64,000 nucleotides of DNA, taken from positions 16,113,501 through 16,177,500 of the forward strand of contig OX621242.1 in assembly GCA_951640165.1 (NCBI GenBank), given 5' to 3'. The translations under genes were made by a program, and so were the position numbers. The notes under the pieces were generated by a model. The model did no database searches, was not told the origin of the DNA, and saw nothing but the letters and a program-made list of their open reading frames with translations. Source of the DNA: Pseudoips prasinana (lineage: Eukaryota > Arthropoda > Insecta > Lepidoptera > Nolidae). Every line of letters begins with the position of its first letter. Position 1 is the stretch's first letter. Of the stretch, positions 47,339 through 59,082 are shown one piece after another.

Positions 47339-50240
47339 CTGAAAAATAAAAACTGTGTAAAATTTTTGGAAAAGCTACGATTAATATAAATTTATATTTG
47401 ACAACATATCACATTAATAACTGTAGAATTTACAAATAGACTGGTCAGATTTTCATGGCCCGTAGCTAGTATAATGAAATCTATTCAGCACTTGGGTATT
47501 TACATACACTTGTACTTGTCAAGCTCACAATGTGTTACGTAAACACAGTTTATAAACAGTAATTAAAGCAACAAAATATTTTGAATTAGTCCGTCCGTGC
47601 GGTCTGTTTCGTCACATATATTTAGAATATTCTTAAATAAATAGCAAGTTACTAAGCTATTATTGTTACATTTAGCAATTGTTTATTAAAATTAAAGAAT
47701 TGAAAACAACGAGCAGTTGGCTAGCGCAAAAGGCTCCCAACCAGGAGCTTAATTTAAGCGACTAATACCTGAGGGCACCCTTATGGGGTATAAATATCAA
47801 AATACATGGTTTATGATAAAACGACACTATTTCGAAATCAATTCACTATGCAAACCGATATAGAAGTTTAAGCAAATTCTTTATGAAATCGTTTCATCAT
47901 GTTAGGAGCCACGATACATATAGGATTCAAATTTAAACCAGCACTGTTTCTTTATCAGGTGTTAGATATCATCATCAAATCGAGATGTGAGTTTAAGAAA
48001 AACGCAATTAAAATGGTTCCACCCATTATCACAGGTACAAAAAAGAATGTAGCACTCAATCTTAAAGGAGCACTGTTTTTCAATCAGGGGCTGAGAATGA
48101 AAATGCGAATTTAGGTTATGTGTTTGTTTTTAGATTAGGTGTTAGTTTTAAACACACGAGTGCCGAAATAACTCAACGAATCCGTGTCGTCCCACTTAGC
48201 TGGTTTCTACATGAGTGCTAAGGAAATCTAAATAAAAAAAATAGAACAATATTTCCATAATGCTAAAGTAACAACGTTGGATTTTTTCCATGAGCGCCGG
48301 CAGCGTCAAAAAAAGGATTTACTCAAATTATATGGATACTGACATTACTTAGATTTACAAATAACATGTTTACAATACATTTCTCTATCAAGTATTGAAG
48401 AAAGTTACTAAAATGTACATCTTTACAGTCATACAACTACGTTATTTAGCAGCTAAACTACTGCAACCAATATAACGGTTTTTGTATTGGCATTTCATTA
48501 ATTAATCATCAAATTATTGACGGGCAGTTATGTACCGACTGATACAATGAATAAAATCAGAAAAGATAATTTCTCCATTGCTGTTCTAGACTAGTTCACT
48601 TAAAAATAGTTTATGTATTCTGACGTGACTAAGTTATATGTTCGACATAGGAATAGAAAGAGCACCATAATTATTTTTTTTTAAATATACAACCGTTTTT
48701 AAATGTTCTATTATACCACCAATATGTATAATTTATATGGATCGAATAAAAAAATGAGTTTCACATATCCATAAAATCAGTCTCGTATTAATAACTTCCT
48801 CCTATATGAAGTCGGTTAATAAAGATGTTTTATCGTAATCTTGGTGTAAAGACTTTATTCATCGATGGTAATACATTTTTTTGTGTTCCATGAACCCATT
48901 TATCTAAAAATCTCACACAGCAATTAAATTAGTCATTCATTTTTTTGGAATACATATATACAATAGACTTGTGTTTATAAATAATGGTGTTGTCACGTCT
49001 CTTAGAACTGTTTTTATCTAATACACGAAGTAATTTTTAGCCCCGGAATAAAAAAGAAGAGGCTATGGGATACTTATAAGTTTACAGCATTAGGATATTT
49101 GCCTGTTGCATCAATACTCCTAAATACATGTACCGTTTTAGATACAGTTTTCTTCTTCTAAAAACTTTTTATGCCAAATTATTGTTACCTAAGTATGTTT
49201 CATAAATCCGTTCAGCCGTGAAAGCTAATTATTTTTCTGGCTTGAGTTCGAATATTCGACAGTTGGGTTCTTAAATGTTAATTATTATTCTATTTGAATT
49301 TAAATTACTCGTTCCACAATAATAAAATGAGATAATGACTGCTTTATTGTAGTAAATGGATTACGAACGAACGGAAAAGGTTCGGCATCCGGCTCCCATA
49401 TTTATGGCAACCCGCCTGTTATAACTAGCAAAGCTACCGGGCCGTATACAGAGTTAAAAATACCGAAAACTGATACCAAATCTATGCTGGGATTTTACAA
49501 CACCTTAACTAAATGAAGCTTGTACTATGGATACGAGACAACGGATATAAATACTTATAGGTATACTTATTTTTGTTAACATAATAATAATAATAATGTT
49601 CTCCTAGCCAAATTTCGGCCACGGCGGCCAGTCTCAATAGAGATTAGCCATGTGCGCAGGACATATTATACACGAGTGTGTGCGCAAACACAAGAGCACT
49701 TTCTATCCATCACTCTCATGATCCGACGGGACGCCTAGCGACACGACCGGAAAGAGGTCAGGTACAGGACCGACGGCTTTACGTGTTCTCCGAGATACGA
49801 GGGTTTAATACCGCCAACTCCCAGACTTCGGACTGATGCTTAGAAATTTTTCTTTTTACAGAAAATCCCTAAATCACTTTTGGTTCGACCCGGGATTTGA
49901 ACCCAGGACCTCGTTATCTGCGGGTGAACACGCTACCGCCAGACCAACGAGGCAGTCACTGTATTGTAAATATAAACATGCACAGAAAACACTCAGAACT
50001 AGACATGTTCATAACTCGCACAAGACAAATATTTGTCTGGTGCAAGTATCGAATCCGCAACCTTTAGATCAGAAGGCAGGTTCACTACAGACTAAGTCAC
50101 AGCAGTCGTCTATATTTTTAAATGTCTAAATATATATTTTTTAAAGCGTATTTTATTAAGTGCCCGGATATACTTTTGCACTTCTGAAAACACAACCGTG
50201 AAAGGCTGTAGAAATGTGGGTAAAAAAGTAGCAGTCTTAC
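47339..50240 (-). other. timeout: timeout intron C/D
   Basis: This 2.9-kb intron holds two or three SINE copies at 49485-50110. The stretch 47340-49480 is AT-rich; short readings such as 47899-48114 look like chance and I see no other feature there. Confidence 0.75.
49590..49960 (-). mobile_element. SINE family B, full copy with both tRNA boxes
   Basis: The minus strand has CTCGTTGGTCTGGCGGTAGC (A-box region) and GGTCCTGGGTTCAAATCCCG (B box), followed by the family body, and ends in (ATT)n at 49580-49595. Confidence 0.82.
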
Positions 50241-50385
50241 TTTTGTTGGTCAATGGGGACGTCAGAAGCGGCGTCGAAGGGCGGCGGGTGCTCGTCCACG
50301 CCGGACGCCAGCACGGCCGCCAGCTGCGCCCTCACTTCCTCCCACGCCGCGACCGCCCGCGCCTTTTGTACACACACCTTTTGTT
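50241..50385 (-). CDS. timeout: timeout exon C
   Basis: This 145-nt exon encodes KQKVCVQKARAVAAWEEVRA, a short alanine-rich helix and PFDAASDVPID. The last motif equals human PFDAASEVPVEEQ. The acceptor is tctgcag (read on the minus strand as ggtgcag) and the donor AA|gtaaga. The exon is strikingly GC-rich compared with its surroundings, especially the run encoding ARAVAAWEEVRAQLAAVLAS. It is the most obvious composition change at a coding segment in the window and helps to mark the exon. Confidence 0.94.
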
Positions 50386-51255
50386 CTGCACCACAATATT
50401 AATTAGCTTTCTTTCCCTTTATCACATCTGCCCATAAATTACGCTTAAAGTTGCCTTTCAGATCTAAGGTCTGGTTGAATAAATAGAATTAAATTAAGCC
50501 ACTTCGTTAATTTTGCTTTTTTAACTGAATATAAAACGAAGGTCGAATAGGGAAGGTGACTGATAATATTTTACTGTCTCACAAAAGACAAATTAAAAAT
50601 CTCATCAGAAATAAAAGAGTAATAAACGTTTTAATTTCCAGCATTAGAATAAAAATCTTTCTCGTTTCTGATCCAATTGTAACAGAGAGGCATGCTCGCT
50701 TACGGCGTTTAAATTCTATATTATTACTAGCGGCCCAGTACGTACTTCGCTACGTATAAGGCATAGTAATAAAAGTTTTTAAAGACTTTTTTAAATTTTT
50801 TCTACGTACAAACCTTCCCTGGACTTCCACGAATAATTCAAGACCAAAATTAGCCAAATCGGTAAAGGCGTTGTTGAGTTATAACATTACAACGAAAAGT
50901 GGCATTGATTTTAATATATATCGATTAAACACATCTCAGAACTATCTAGTGGAACGCCGCCGATCATGATCACGATGATCGGCGATTTAGGCGATAGGTC
51001 CCATGCTATTACTAGCGTAGTGTTCAAGAAGCATGCGGGGTACCTATACCGGGGACTTTTTACGTGTATGGATAGCACGTGTATATGATTGACGGCTAAA
51101 ATAAATATTAAAATGTATGATTATATGTAAAATTAAACCGATTTTTATTCACATAGACTTAAAAAAGCAGATGTAATTAATCAGAACATATTTCTATTAT
51201 TATATACACATAATTAATTCTAGACACAGGTAGAAATTTAGTAAATTATTTAGAA

Positions 51256-51568
51256 CTAGCTGTACCCCGTGGTTTACCCTGCGTTAAATTTTATAAATTA
51301 TCACAGTTCCTCCCTCATAGGTGATAGCGTGATAATATGTAGCCTATATGTTGACCCGACCTCTTACTAATATTCATGCAAAAGTTGAAGTAAATCCATG
51401 CTGTACTTTTTGAGTTTAGCCCGGATATACATACAGACAAAAAGACAAAAATTCTAAAAACTATATTTTTGGCTCCGATATCGATTGAAGATCCCGCCCC
51501 AAGTATCCTTTTAAAAAAATATTCAATGTACAGTTTTGACTTTCCTACGATTTTATTATATGTATAGA
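51256..51568 (-). mobile_element. non-autonomous Helitron, complete copy (minus)
   Basis: The minus strand begins TCTATACATATAATAAAA at 51568 and ends ACAGCTAG at 51256. The flanks on that strand are A and T. Same family as 41821-42150. Open readings inside it (51315-51575) are shared by the family and do not look coding. Confidence 0.85.
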
Positions 51569-51609
51569 TTAACACCTAGTGAATGGTAATAGTGATTTAT
51601 TGTCATCAT

Positions 51610-51825
51610 CGTCATAGCAGCCGAAAGACACCTACTATTGGACAAAGGCTTCCCCTAAAGGCCTCCACAATTGTCGTCATGCGCTACACGCATCTAGCGG
51701 CTTCCATGGACCCTCACAAGATCATCGGTCCATCTTGTAGGTAGCCTGCCCACACTGCGTCTTCCGGTTCGTGTACGTCATTCAAGAACCTTTCTGCCCC
51801 AGCGGCCGTCGGTAGGTATTACGAC
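51610..51825 (-). mobile_element. RTE-type LINE 3' tail
   Basis: Holds CATAGCAGCCGAAAGACACC, TACTATTGGACAAAGGCTTC and CTGCCCACACTGCGTCTTCC, matching 26210-26370 in opposite orientation. Confidence 0.7.
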
Positions 51826-51834
51826 ATATGTAAA

Positions 51835-52310
51835 TAAAATAAAAAAGGTTTTTATTCACGTAGACTTTAAAAAAGCGCTTGTAAATAGTCAGAACATGTT
51901 TGTAGTAATATAGTTGTATACATTATTATTTCTAGTAACATAGATATTTAGGTACATATTGTATGAAAACATTTAAAAAATTTATTTTAATAGCAATGAT
52001 ATTTAGCTAGCTCGTATCAAGTTATTGTTAAGAAATTATGTTTAATTATCTAGTTTAAGTCTAATATTTTTACTACATATTGTCAATGGTTCTGTCTATA
52101 TTAGTGTATTATTATTATGACGGACCTTGTGTTAATAACGACGGTCGCGCTTTAATGCTACCACCGGATCCAATGCGCCCCAACTGAGAAGACCCAGCGA
52201 AACAAACTCAGTGGGTTCATCTACTACCGGTTTCAACACGACCCAGTTGAGACGGTCCGGCGAAACATACTCAAGCGGTGCCCTGCCCAATGCCACTTCT
52301 GTTAAGTTTG
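51835..52310 (-). mobile_element. non-LTR retrotransposon 3' end
   Basis: On the minus strand this ends GTCTACGTGAATAAAAACC with an AATAAA signal and an A-rich end. It also holds GAACCCACTGAGTTTGTTTC and GGACCGTCTCAACTGGGTC. Shorter relatives are at 10860-11630, 36950-37050 (plus), 51140-51255 and 59665-59765 (plus). No protein-coding part is left. Confidence 0.65.
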
Positions 52311-52987
52311 AATAATTATTATCAATATTTATTGTTTTTATATACGAGTATTTTATTGCGTCATGTCTGTAAAGTTCTATATCTAATTAAGTATGTACAT
52401 AATAATATAAGGTATTCCTCAACAGTTAATCTTTAGGGTCGCTTGATTTTCACGCTTGGTATGCTCGAGTTGTTAAAATCAAACGCTCCTATCGGTGTGG
52501 ATCGCGTAGGTACATATATAGCACTCAATCCTAGTGAAAAGGTTGTTTAAATTTTTAACCGATTGCAACAGAAGGAGGTTCTCAATACAACTATGTTTTT
52601 TTGTATGTATGTTACGGAATTTCTCCATTGTTTTGGAACGAATTTTGGTAAATCTTTTATTAATAAATTGGGAATGCTTTCGGAGTGTACCAATCGAGTG
52701 TCTATAAGAAACCTAGAAGTCAGTTATAAGTATTTAATAAGTAAATATTCATAAAAACATTAGCAGTGCTTGAATATCAAGGGAAAAGAAGATAAAACTA
52801 TCAGAATATCGAAATTAGATTGAACGTATTGAAGTCTCACTTCGTAAACAAAAGTAGACACATACCAGCTTTTAAGTCAATTGGTATTTTCTTTTAAATT
52901 TCGAAGCAGACCAACAATAACGCGCAGGACTTTTTCTCTCTAACAAACGAATGTTACACAGATAACACAGTTTATAGTTCAAAGACA

Positions 52988-53033
52988 GTGCCATCTAGTG
53001 GATGCAGTTTCACCAGCGGCGATAGATGGCGCT
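52988..53033. promoter_or_regulatory. pair of CTCF-like motifs
   Basis: The minus strand of 52988-53001 reads CCACTAGATGGCAC, which fits the vertebrate CTCF consensus CCASYAGRKGGCRS at every position. The plus strand at 53021-53033 reads GATAGATGGCGCT, matching its core. They face opposite ways, 20 bases apart. Binding is inference only. Confidence 0.4.
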
Positions 53034-53451
53034 ATACGTTAACAATACGTGTCATCCATCATTGTTAAGCACAATCTCGAAAACCGACGAATTGCTAGAG
53101 TTATACATCTGTAATAATTGTGATTTACAAGAGCTTCCGCGCTTTTTGATTTATTACAATGGAAATATAAACGGCTTCATGATATTACTGTTAACCCCAT
53201 GACACACAGCCTTTTGAAATGAATAATACACTGGCCAGTGGTCACCAAGTAAACGCTTAGCGCTGCAACTCCATTTGATATATGAGACCACCTATCGTTG
53301 TTAGCACCACATTACACACGGCAATCTAATATGGACTGCGTATGCAGAATTTCAGATATCATCTGCACGTACATAGTCTAAGTTAAATGGAGTCTGGTTG
53401 AATTTGTCTGATGTCAGATTTTGTGTTGCAGCATATACATATATATTATCA

Positions 53452-54392
53452 TCTATACATATAATAAAATCGTAGGAAAGTCAAAACTGTACATTGAATA
53501 TTTTTTTAAAGGATAACTTGGGCGTGATTTACAATCGATATCAAAGGCAAAAATATAGTTTTTAGAATTTTTGTCTGTTTCTCTGTTCGTCTGTATGTAT
53601 GTCCGGGCTAAACTCAAAAAGTACTGCATGGATTTACTTCAAATTTTGCATGAATATTACGATGAGGTCGTGTCAACATACAGGCTACATATTATCACGC
53701 TATCACCTACGGAGGAGGATCTGTGACAGTTTATAAACTTTAAAGCGGGTTACAAATATTATAAATGCGAAAGTAACTCTGTCTGGCTGTTTGTCGCGCT
53801 TTCACGCCAAAACTAAGTAACCGATTTGAATGAAATTTGGGACACAGATAGTCTGGAGCCTGAGAAGGGGTATAGGCAACGTTTTAATGCGAAAAAAGGG
53901 TTGTAAAGGCGGATGGAAAGTTGTATGGAAGTATCGCCATTTTAGAGCTAGAAGCTTGATAATGATTTTTTTGGCTGTTGATTCGATATAAATAAATATG
54001 ACATTCAAAGTTTGTAAAAGTTTTACCCCCTAGAGTGTAAATAACAATAGGGAAAAGGGGATAAAAGTTGGAGTGGAATTTTTTTTAAGACAACGCCCGC
54101 ATTAGGGAATCTGCTTCGCGGAGTACTTTACAAACATATAATAGACAGATACAAATTACACCCAGACTCTGTACAATTATTTATGGGGCACACAAATAGT
54201 TGTCCGAGGCGGGACTGGAACCCGCGACACGAAGCGGCCAGGCGACTATCTTAGCCACTGCACCACACGTGCAGTCAAGGTTTATGTGAATGTTTTATAA
54301 GTTTGCGACAAGAGACAAAATATTAGAGATATTCTGATGTAACATTAACGGTGTCATTACAAAATGTACGGACGAAGTCGCGGACACAGCTG
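53452..54392 (+). mobile_element. two joined Helitrons with a nested SINE
   Basis: The first copy begins TCTATACATATAATAAAA at 53452 after an A but loses its 3' end near 53745, where a second Helitron type begins (ATATTATAAATGCGAAAGTA). That second element runs to about 54392 with a worn end, ACACAGCTGG, instead of CTAG. A tRNA-headed SINE (54088-54285, minus) sits within it. Confidence 0.75.
54088..54285 (-). mobile_element. tRNA-headed SINE (family C)
   Basis: The minus strand has the head GTGGTGCAGTGGCTAAGATA with B box CGGGTTCCAGTCCCGCC. The body ends GGCGTTGTCTTAAAAAAAA after CAAACTATTTGTGTG-type sequence. It sits inside a Helitron. Confidence 0.78.
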
Positions 54393-54907
54393 GTTATTAA
54401 ATAATTTATTAAAAAGTCAAAAAAGATTTAACATGGAAGTAATGGTAGGTATTAGTGCATAGTGCATACGTTAATGACATTTGATCACGATATATTGAAA
54501 ATCCATCGAAATCTAGACTAATATTTAGGTAACCCGGCCTCCTAAACTAGGTAGTACTGTATCTTAGGAGATAGATGTAAAACCTATAACGCGTTTTTTT
54601 ATTTATACGACTGATAATTTCAACAAATGATTTGCAATTATCCTGCCGCAGATATCTTGTTATACACAGAGTTTTAGTATTCACCCTCCAAATTGGTTGA
54701 TTAGAAACGTTATTAGATCTTCGATAACATCTATACTAACGAGAAGAGACCCGAAAATATTTTCCGCCGTTCTTTTGTTTTTGTCTGTTTATCGTGATTT
54801 AATATATAATTTGAGTTTCTAGAACGGGGTCACTAAATAGCTTTAATTTACCAGTAACTTGGGCTATCTTGGAACTATTCCAAAATAGACTAAACCGGTG
54901 GAAAAAT

Positions 54908-55010
54908 AATAATATCCTAGGACATTATTCATACACGGCCATCTGATCCCAAACTGAGCAAAGTTTGTACTATGGAAACCAGTTAACGGATACCTACTTT
55001 TCTTTTGTAA
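54908..55010 (-). mobile_element. SINE family A, left half (split by the LINE)
   Basis: Holds AATATCCTAGGACATTATTC and GGAAACCAGTTAACGGATAC. The right half resumes at 59093-59150 with GTTCTTGCACACAAATATCT and the B-box complement GGGAATCGAACCCACGACCT. Confidence 0.8.
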
Positions 55011-55094
55011 ATAGATAATTATTATTATTATTATTATTTTTAATCAGGCAGGCAGTTGAAACAACTGATAATTGCCTGTATCTAGTACATTGAG

Positions 55095-57875
55095 TTAGCT
55101 TGTCGTTTTTGTTGTTATTATGTGCTTGTCTAGTCTGTTCTTAAATATGTTGGTGTTTGGTGCTGACACTACGTCTTGTGGTAGTTTGTCCCATTCTTTA
55201 ACAACCCTGTTCGAAAGGAAATTCTTGTGGGGTATATTGTGTGAGAAGCGGGTCTGAAGTTTAAGGGTGTGTCCTCTCAGACGGGTATTATTGTCTCGAT
55301 GGAACATATCTTGGAACTGGTGAAGGTCATAGTGTCCATTTAGGATTTTATAGGTTTCGATCATATCACCACGCTCTCTTCGTTCTTTTAGAGTACTAAG
55401 CTTTAGTGCTTCCAGCCTATCCTCGTATGATAGTCTCTTAAGTTGTCTAGGTATCTTGGTGAAGCTACGCTGTACTTTTTCCAATAGATCCACGTCTTTA
55501 ACAAAGTAGGGACTCCACACTTGAAAAGCATGTTCCAATATAGGTCTTATGTAAGTCTTGTATACCTTTAACATCATTTCTGGTGTAAGAATTCCGAAAG
55601 CTTTTCTAATGAGGTAAATAAAACTTTTCGCTTTCTTTGTGATTGCTGCTATGTGGTCTTCCCACTTAAGATTCTCCGTTATAATAACTCCCAAATCCCT
55701 TTGGGCTCTCACTGCTACCAGTTCAAGGCCATCTAGCTTGTATATTAGGCGTGGGTTTATGCTACCAATGTGCAGTGTAGTACATTTTTCAGCATTTAGG
55801 TTAACGAGCCATTCCTTTGACCAGTTAGCAATTTTGTCCAAGTCTCTTTGTAGACGATCGAAGCCAGTTAGTGGGTTTGCAAAGATTTTGGTGTCATCAG
55901 CGAAAAAGCTGACATTACATTGTAGGCAGCGAGGTAGGTCAAACGTATATATAATGTATAGCACAGGGCCCAGAACTGATCCTTGGGGCACGCCACTGTG
56001 TATCTCTCTCTCGTCGGACAGAGTTTCAGCGATTCTCACTCGAAATGTTCTATGGCGTAGGAAGGCCTCGATCCAGTTCAGCAGTTTGCCTCTAATTCCT
56101 ATGTGTTCTAGTTTCTGAAGAAGTCTTGTTGTGGGAACCTTATCAAAAGCCTTTTCGTAGTCAAGGTATATTACATCCACTGGTTCTCTCTTATTGAAGC
56201 TATCAGTCCAGGAAGCCAAGCAAGACAATAGATTTGACACCGTCGACCGGCGAGGGCAAAATCCATGTTGCTGATCACCGATTATTCTGTGCTTATCAAG
56301 AAATTGCCTTATATGTTGGACTATCACCTTCTCCATAACTTTACACACTACGCTGGTCAGGCTAATAGGTCTGTAGTTTGACGGTTGCAATTTATTTCCC
56401 TTTTTGAATATTGGTGTTACTGATGCAATTTTCCACAAGGGCGGTAGTATACCAGTATCGTATGAGGTTTGCATTAATACTGACAGTACATCGGCAAGGT
56501 CACACTTTTGAAGTATTGCTACTGGGATTTCATCTGGACCGGGTGCAGAATCTGGTTTCATTCCTTTTATAGCTTGTTTGATTTTGTCCGGTGTAAAACT
56601 TAAATCGGGTATGGTTTCTTGGATTTGAGTACATGAATCTAAGACAGGTAGGTGATCCTGTGGTTCCTTTTGAAATACTCCTGCAAACTGGTCTGCAAAA
56701 GCTTCAGCGATTTCATGAGCCTGTGAAACTATTACTCCCTGTGTATTACGCAAAACTGATGGTGTGCTGACTTTAGAGGTCACTTGTTGCCTGATATATG
56801 AGTAGAAACTCTTTGGTCCAGAGTGAAGAAGGTCTGTTTCAAAAGAAATGCGCGATTGTCTAGTTTTATTAGTTAGTTTATTAGTAACTTTTCTATATTC
56901 TGTGTAAGTTTTGTCTAATCCCGTTAACATGTATCTGTTCCATAGTGTCAGTTTTTGTGTTATCAGTTACTGAATCTCCTTTGTGATCCACTTTTTGTTT
57001 CTTATACAATTATTGGGTTTTACTTTAGGCACATACATAAGAAGTGCATCTTTGAATTCAGAGAGTAGGATCCCAAATTGTTTCTCTGCACAGTCTAGAT
57101 TTTGAATATTTCCATATGTCGCTCTTAACTTTTCACTTATTTTTTCATAGTTGTTCTTGTAATTCCATCGTAATGAGGCATTGATCTGCTTGGTCGCTTC
57201 GAGTTGTATTGTTGACAGAAGACAGGAATGATCACTCTTTCCTAATGGGGATTCGTGCTTGATTTCAGCTATGAGTGAATCATCATTGGTTAAGATTAAA
57301 TCTAGGAAAGAAGGTTGGTTGCCTTTACGAAATCTCGTAGGTCTGTCTACTAACTGCTCTAGGTTACTACTTCTGTACCATTGCACGAAGTTTTCTTCTC
57401 GAGCAGTTAAATAAGCACAGTCTTGAAGAGGCCATTTCACTCCACGGTAGTTAAAGTCTCCCATAATGACAGTTGTGTGTGATTCCGAAACAAGTTTAAT
57501 TTGTTCTAGTAAAATGTTATCCTGTTCCTCTGTTGAGTTTTGTCCTCTGTATATTCCGCATAGTACAAACTTATGTATTCCAAACTGAACATCCAACCAT
57601 AAGCATTCAGAAGCCTCATGTTTTGTGTTGTAGTTTATATTTAGTTTTGTGGTCAGTAGATCAGAACTTTGTGCAGCGTATATGGCAACTCCTCCACTAC
57701 GCTTGCCAATACGGTCGTCTCTAAATACGTCATAGCCTGGTATTTTTATCATACAATCTGGTAAACTTGGTTTTAACCATGTTTCCGAAATTACTATAAG
57801 TGTAGGTTTTATTATATTTACTCTAGCAATGAATAAGTCCAGCTTGGAGGTCACAGACTGGATGTTTGTGTACAT
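55095..57875 (-). pseudogene. LINE ORF2: endonuclease and reverse transcriptase, one in-frame stop
   Basis: From 57875 the frame encodes an apurinic-type endonuclease with YTNIQS, SETWL, GGVAIYA, GDFNY and KSDHS, the expected catalytic motifs in order. A TAA at 56967-56969 follows KKWITKEIQ. The same frame then stays open from 56966 to 55095, with reverse transcriptase motifs PDEIPVAIL, YRPISLTS, GFCPRRST, LDYEKAFDKV, GVPQGSVLGPVLY and FFADD, and a C-terminal part with RRERGDMIETYKILNGHYD. There is no frameshift: the only defect seen in about 925 codons is that one stop between the endonuclease and polymerase. The frame is open upstream of the first ATG and overlaps the end of ORF1, so its true start is uncertain. 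Confidence 0.9.
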
Positions 57876-57973
57876 AATTGTAATTGCATATAGATTAGAT
57901 GAAAGCTTACTAATATTTGCGATAGCCGGGGGGGTTGTTACATAGTTGGGTTTTTCTAGGGTGGTTGGTAGAT

Positions 57974-58726
57974 TTAGTTTTTTTCAATTTTATTTTTTAC
58001 AATTGTTGGTTGACCTCGGACATATCTGATAGTAAGATCATTTTCTCCATCGGTGATACGTTTCTCAAGCTCTTCACGAAGGTACTTTAGATATTCTCTT
58101 TGCATAGGCGTTAGGTCCGCAGTTACAGATTTAGGTTTTGCCAATTTGGTTCTATTGCGCAATACCTCGAGAGCATCATTTTTGCTACGCAGGATCACTT
58201 TGATCGGTCGCGGAGAAGCGTTCGGGTCGGACTTGGGAGCTCCCAGGCGGATCGCCTTCATTCCAGCACAGTTCACTTTATCCGTGACTTTTTTTATGAC
58301 CTTTGTACACTCTACCGCATCGTGCTCCTTTCTTTCATCAGTTGCATCACTAGTAGATTCAGGTATATCATAGACAATAATATTGGTGGATCTATTTGTT
58401 CTCTCTGATATCTCCTGGATGGCAGACTCGGTCGCAAGCATGCTCTGGCGCAAGCGAAGTTGTTGTACCTCTTCAGTTAGGTCATTCAGCTTTTTCATAA
58501 TCAGAGGTAGTTGCACCATCGTATTCTTACAGTCACTACATAAGAACGTCATTACTCGCGCCACCGTTTTTAGCTCGAGTACACGAATTTCGGTTGGCGA
58601 CAATCCATGACAATCCCCACACAAGAGACTCTTGCAAAGATCGCATACAACTGACATTTTTTTTCGTTAGGCATTTTTGTTGCATTTCGCACACTTCTCG
58701 TGCGGCACATTTTTTTTGGTACTCAT
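57974..58726 (-). pseudogene. LINE ORF1 (zinc-finger, coiled-coil protein), one nonsense codon
   Basis: From the ATG at 58726 the frame encodes MSTKKNVPHEKCAKCNKNA, then TAA at 58667-58669. In the same frame it resumes at the ATG of 58657 for 227 residues. The N-terminal part has cysteine pairs CAKC, CDLC, CGDCH and CSDC, suggesting a PHD-like zinc finger split by the stop. A leucine-rich coiled coil follows (about residues 50-85 of the long reading). Then comes NIIVYDIPES, a pattern typical of the RNA-binding ORF1 proteins of non-LTR elements. The frame ends at 57974. A protein started at 58657 would lack the first cysteine pair. This is the nucleic-acid-binding chaperone of the element. Confidence 0.8.
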
Positions 58727-59082
58727 AATGCTTGTTTTGGCCAATTTTACTTTATAGCACTGGCAACACTAAGCGAGGAAATGTCAACCGGTTACTTTTT
58801 TATTTGCTTTATTAATTGAGGGTAGATAAATAAAGTTTGATCGACGTAAAGTCACAAGTTTTCAGTTGCACTTATTTTCCGTGTGTCATTCACTGTTTTG
58901 TTCGTAAATAACGTTAACACAGTTTCCACAAACAGTGTTTTGCACTTTAATAATGTTTTTAGAAGGAATCACAGCAATTTACACACTGAATCGAATTAAA
59001 ATCGCGAGCGCAGTTTGAACTTGAACTTGACACTTGACAGACCTATATAGATTTATATAGACCTATAAAGATAGAGAATTAT
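58727..59082 (-). promoter_or_regulatory. LINE 5' leader
   Basis: The stretch between the 5' target duplication and the ORF1 ATG at 58726 would hold the internal promoter of the element, as in other non-LTR retrotransposons. No core motif was identified with confidence; the assignment is by position only. Confidence 0.45.

Larger units (their letters stand above)
55021..59082 (-). mobile_element. full-length CR1/Jockey-like non-LTR retrotransposon (LINE)
   Basis: This 4.06-kb element has a 5' leader of about 360 nt, ORF1, ORF2 with endonuclease and reverse transcriptase, and an (ATT)n/(AAT)n 3' tail at 55018-55040. It interrupts an older SINE whose halves lie at 54908-55010 and 59093-59150. 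The 10-base ATAGATAATT occurs at both ends (55011-55020 and 59083-59092) and is taken as the target-site duplication. Both ORFs carry a single early stop, so this copy is probably dead, but otherwise it looks young and complete. Clade assignment (CR1/L2/Jockey group) is from ORF1 type, apurinic-type endonuclease and microsatellite tail; I could not compare it with a database. Confidence 0.88.

Noticed and set aside
49895..49960. Possible tRNA gene on the minus strand
   Set aside because: A and B boxes are present, but the sequence continues into the family B SINE body and recurs elsewhere, and no full cloverleaf was confirmed.
49836..50129. 97-codon plus-strand reading
   Set aside because: Antisense of a tRNA-headed SINE; the tRNA boxes explain the open stretch.
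55639..56118. 159-codon plus-strand reading
   Set aside because: Antisense of the LINE reverse transcriptase.
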